A DNA stretch of 64,000 nt from SG8-41 sp963802355 (GTDB taxonomy: Bacteria; Pseudomonadota; Gammaproteobacteria; Burkholderiales; SG8-41): contig CAWDIV010000028.1 in assembly GCA_963802355.1 (NCBI GenBank), positions 1 through 64,000 on the forward strand, written 5' to 3'. The notes beneath the pieces were generated by a model. That model was not told the DNA's origin. It did not search any database and saw nothing but the letters and a program-made list of their open reading frames with translations. Of this stretch, positions 62,524 through 64,000 are shown piece by piece; position 1 is the stretch's first letter, and each line of letters opens with the position of its first letter. Position numbers and translations under genes: made by a program.

Positions 62524-62570
62524 TCGCTTTCGCCTTTCGCCTTCGCCTTTCGCCTTCTGATAGCCTGCTC
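62476..62570. repeat. Purine tract with complementary pyrimidine tract
   Basis: GGAGGAAGGAGAAAGGAGGA and onward overlaps the 3' end of the HupE-like gene; CTTTCGCCTTTCGCCTTCGC then CTTTCGCCTTC follows at 62528-62560. Relatives lie at 28548-28588 and 31440-31530. The two arms could form a stem behind the stop codon. Confidence 0.75.
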
Positions 62571-62595
62571 AACTCGATTACCATTCAGTCACGCT

Positions 62596-63327
62596 ATGGC
62601 AACTCAGGCACACACCCGCAACACGGTTATCACGATACTTACCTCCAACAGCTCGCTCACGGTACTGGACGCGCTGGCGCCGGCGTTCGAGCGCGCCAGC
62701 GGTCACCGCTATGCGGTGAACGTAGCCTCAGCGAAAGTAATGCTCGGCCGCATTAAGGACGGCGAGACGGGGGATGTGGTGATCCTCGGCGCAGCCGCGC
62801 TGGATGAACTGGTGGAGCTGGGCATAGTGGTAGCCGGCAGCCGCCGGCCCTTTGCCCGCTCCCGTGTCGGTATCGCCGTGCGCGCCGGTGCGCCCAAGCC
62901 TGACGTCTCGTCGGTCGAGGCCTTCAAGCGCACGATGCTCGACGCCAGGTCGATCGCGCACACCGTGCACGGCGCGAGCGGCATGTACGTCCCGGTGCTG
63001 CTGGCACGCCTCGGCATCGCGGAGCAGATGAAGCCGAAAACCGTCACGCGCCAAGGCGGATATATCGGCGGGGTCGTCGCGGCGGGCGAAGCCGAGATCG
63101 CCATTCAGCAGATCGTCGAACTGCTGGCGGTACCCGGCATCGACGTCGTGGGACCGCTGCCCGACGACATACAAAAGGTATTCGAGACGGCGGCGGGGAT
63201 TTTTACGGCTTCGAAACAGCCGGCCGCAGCAGAAACGCTACTTGGTTACCTGCTGGCGCCGGACGCTGCCGGCGTGTTCGAGGAGAAGGGCCTCGAGCAG
63301 GTCAGTGCGGCCTCGTTACTCCCATAG
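62596..63327 (+). CDS. ModA-like substrate-binding protein without signal peptide
   Basis: A 243-residue protein of the type 2 periplasmic binding fold, as in molybdate-binding ModA. It has VITILTSNSSLTVLDALAPA at the N-terminus, LGRIKDGETGDVVILGAAAL, SRVGIAVRAGAPKPDVSSVE, and GYIGGVVAAGEAEIAIQQIV near the C-terminal half. No signal peptide is visible, so it may act in the cytosol or the start may be missed. No ModB or ModC gene is beside it. Proteins like it also occur as orphan sensors or acid binders. Confidence 0.8.
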   Translation: MATQAHTRNTVITILTSNSSLTVLDALAPAFERASGHRYAVNVASAKVMLGRIKDGETGDVVILGAAALDELVELGIVVAGSRRPFARSRVGIAVRAGAPKPDVSSVEAFKRTMLDARSIAHTVHGASGMYVPVLLARLGIAEQMKPKTVTRQGGYIGGVVAAGEAEIAIQQIVELLAVPGIDVVGPLPDDIQKVFETAAGIFTASKQPAAAETLLGYLLAPDAAGVFEEKGLEQVSAASLLP

Positions 63328-63369
63328 GGTTTCTCACCCAACAGCGGCGTCTGAAAGATTCACGCGAGA

Positions 63370-63832
63370 CTCCATTTTTCCGTGTCGGCCGCTCTGCGCG
63401 TCACCGGGGGTCAGATCCCCAACACGAGGCGTTGGGCGCGTCGTAGGGCGGAAGAGGGACCCTCTGGGATGCGCCCGGACTCGGTCTCTCGAAGAGTGGT
63501 GCGGGAAGGGGCGCGGAAGGCCGCAAACGAGATCTCATTCCGGGTCGCCACGCGGCCACTCCGCACCAAGCTTGCGCCCACCGGAGAGCGGCCGCACCCG
63601 GAGACGCGCATGGATCGGCATCAGAACGACGCGCCTTGATCGGCTCCACGGTCGCATCCCCGTGAACGGGCGCGTCGAGGGGCGGAAGAGGACCCTCTGG
63701 GACTGACCCCCGGCGGCGCGCTGGATCGGCATGTGTGCACGACGCGCCATTGATCGGCTGCACGGTCGCATCCCGCAAGCGGGTCCCTGCTCCACGTTCC
63801 GCCGATCCCTCTTCCGCCCCTCGACGCGCCCC
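63370..63832. repeat. GC-rich repeat array
   Basis: Copies of GCGTCGAGGGGCGGAAGAGG lie at 63670 and, inverted, at 63808-63828; a variant GCGTCGTAGGGCGGAAGAGG lies at 63437. The longer unit CTTGATCGGCTCCACGGTCG ... CCGTGAACGGG at 63639 is repeated as ATTGATCGGCTGCACGGTCG at 63749. The 23632-23712 region is a single copy of this family. No gene is supported in 63328-63833. Confidence 0.75.
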
Positions 63833-63833
63833 A

Positions 63834-63998
63834 TCACGCCGTTCGCTCCTTGAGCGACTTCCAGGTGGACGTAGCGTAGGCGATTAGCTCGCCTTTGTCG
63901 TCCACCAACTCGGAGCGCAGGTAGGAGATGCTGCGGCCATGTCGCAGAAACCGGCCGGTGGCGATAACTTTGCCCGATCGGGCAGCCTTGACGTACTG
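63834..63998 (-). CDS. PaaI-type hotdog thioesterase, C-terminal part (runs off the window)
   Basis: The last 54 codons of a gene entering from the right edge: YVKAARSGKVIATGRFLRHG then RSISYLRSELVDDKGELIAY and ATSTWKSLKERTA. The segment matches the C-terminal strands of PaaI/YbgC-like acyl-CoA thioesterases, where the arrangement RHGRSISYLRSEL with variable GELIAYATSTW is characteristic. The catalytic part lies outside the window. The stop lies 2 bp from the repeat array. Confidence 0.75.
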   Translation of the reverse strand, partial: QYVKAARSGKVIATGRFLRHGRSISYLRSELVDDKGELIAYATSTWKSLKERTA

Positions 63999-64000
63999 AA

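Overview
The window looks like chromosomal accessory DNA of a GC-rich Betaproteobacterium of Burkholderiales type, probably environmental. The evidence is many Bug/TctC-type solute-binding proteins (a family strongly expanded in Burkholderiales), class III CoA-transferases, TauD-type dioxygenases, amidohydrolases and SMP-30-like lactonases. No rRNA, tRNA or CRISPR array was seen. Taxonomy is inference from gene content only.

Layout. 1-8.8 kb is a mobile-element graveyard: two degenerate insertion sequences with doubled terminal repeats, one intact IS1182-type element, a 140-bp miniature derivative of it, and three fragments of IS91-type transposases. Three intact genes sit among these fragments (alpha/beta hydrolase, metallo-beta-lactamase-fold hydrolase, NDH-2-like dehydrogenase). 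8.9-13 kb carries two Bug proteins, a ketopantoate-reductase-like enzyme and a carboxymuconolactone-decarboxylase-like protein. 13.1-16.1 kb holds an IS481-type element with a 6-bp target duplication, a 268-bp miniature element and an IS110-type relic. 16.47-18.18 kb is a short integron cassette array without integrase: a cupin cassette, an alpha/beta hydrolase cassette and a small ORF, separated by two well-formed attC sites. 18.2-23.6 kb has a TauD-family dioxygenase, Bug genes, three unknown proteins and a 5'-3' exonuclease-like protein.

23.9-43.6 kb is catabolic: amidohydrolase, lactonase, a broken GMC oxidoreductase, alpha/beta hydrolases, a MetE-like protein, an MFS transporter, a Bug-TauD pair and two CoA-transferase genes. 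43.6-47.9 kb is a sugar-type ABC transporter operon whose ATPase and binding-protein genes carry frameshifts. 47.9-57.7 kb is mostly on the minus strand: VOC protein, duplicated hydrolase/amidohydrolase genes, SMP-30 lactonase, and a thiolase-like protein with a DUF35 OB-fold partner. 57.7-64 kb has a STAND-type ATPase, a membrane protein with 14-residue repeats, a beta-propeller protein, a HupE/UreJ-like membrane protein, a ModA-like binding protein and the end of a PaaI-type thioesterase.

How it fits together: Bug proteins, an MFS carrier and the ABC system would supply small organic acids or carbohydrate-like solutes. The hydrolases, lactonases, dioxygenases, CoA-transferases and thiolase/DUF35 pair would open rings or esters and move the products through CoA thioesters. 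The substrates cannot be read from sequence. Nearly every gene boundary carries short-period intergenic repeats (7-bp, 14-bp, purine-rich, GGTGTCAGGAACC palindromes and others). Many genes are broken by single-base shifts, which means either real decay or assembly error.
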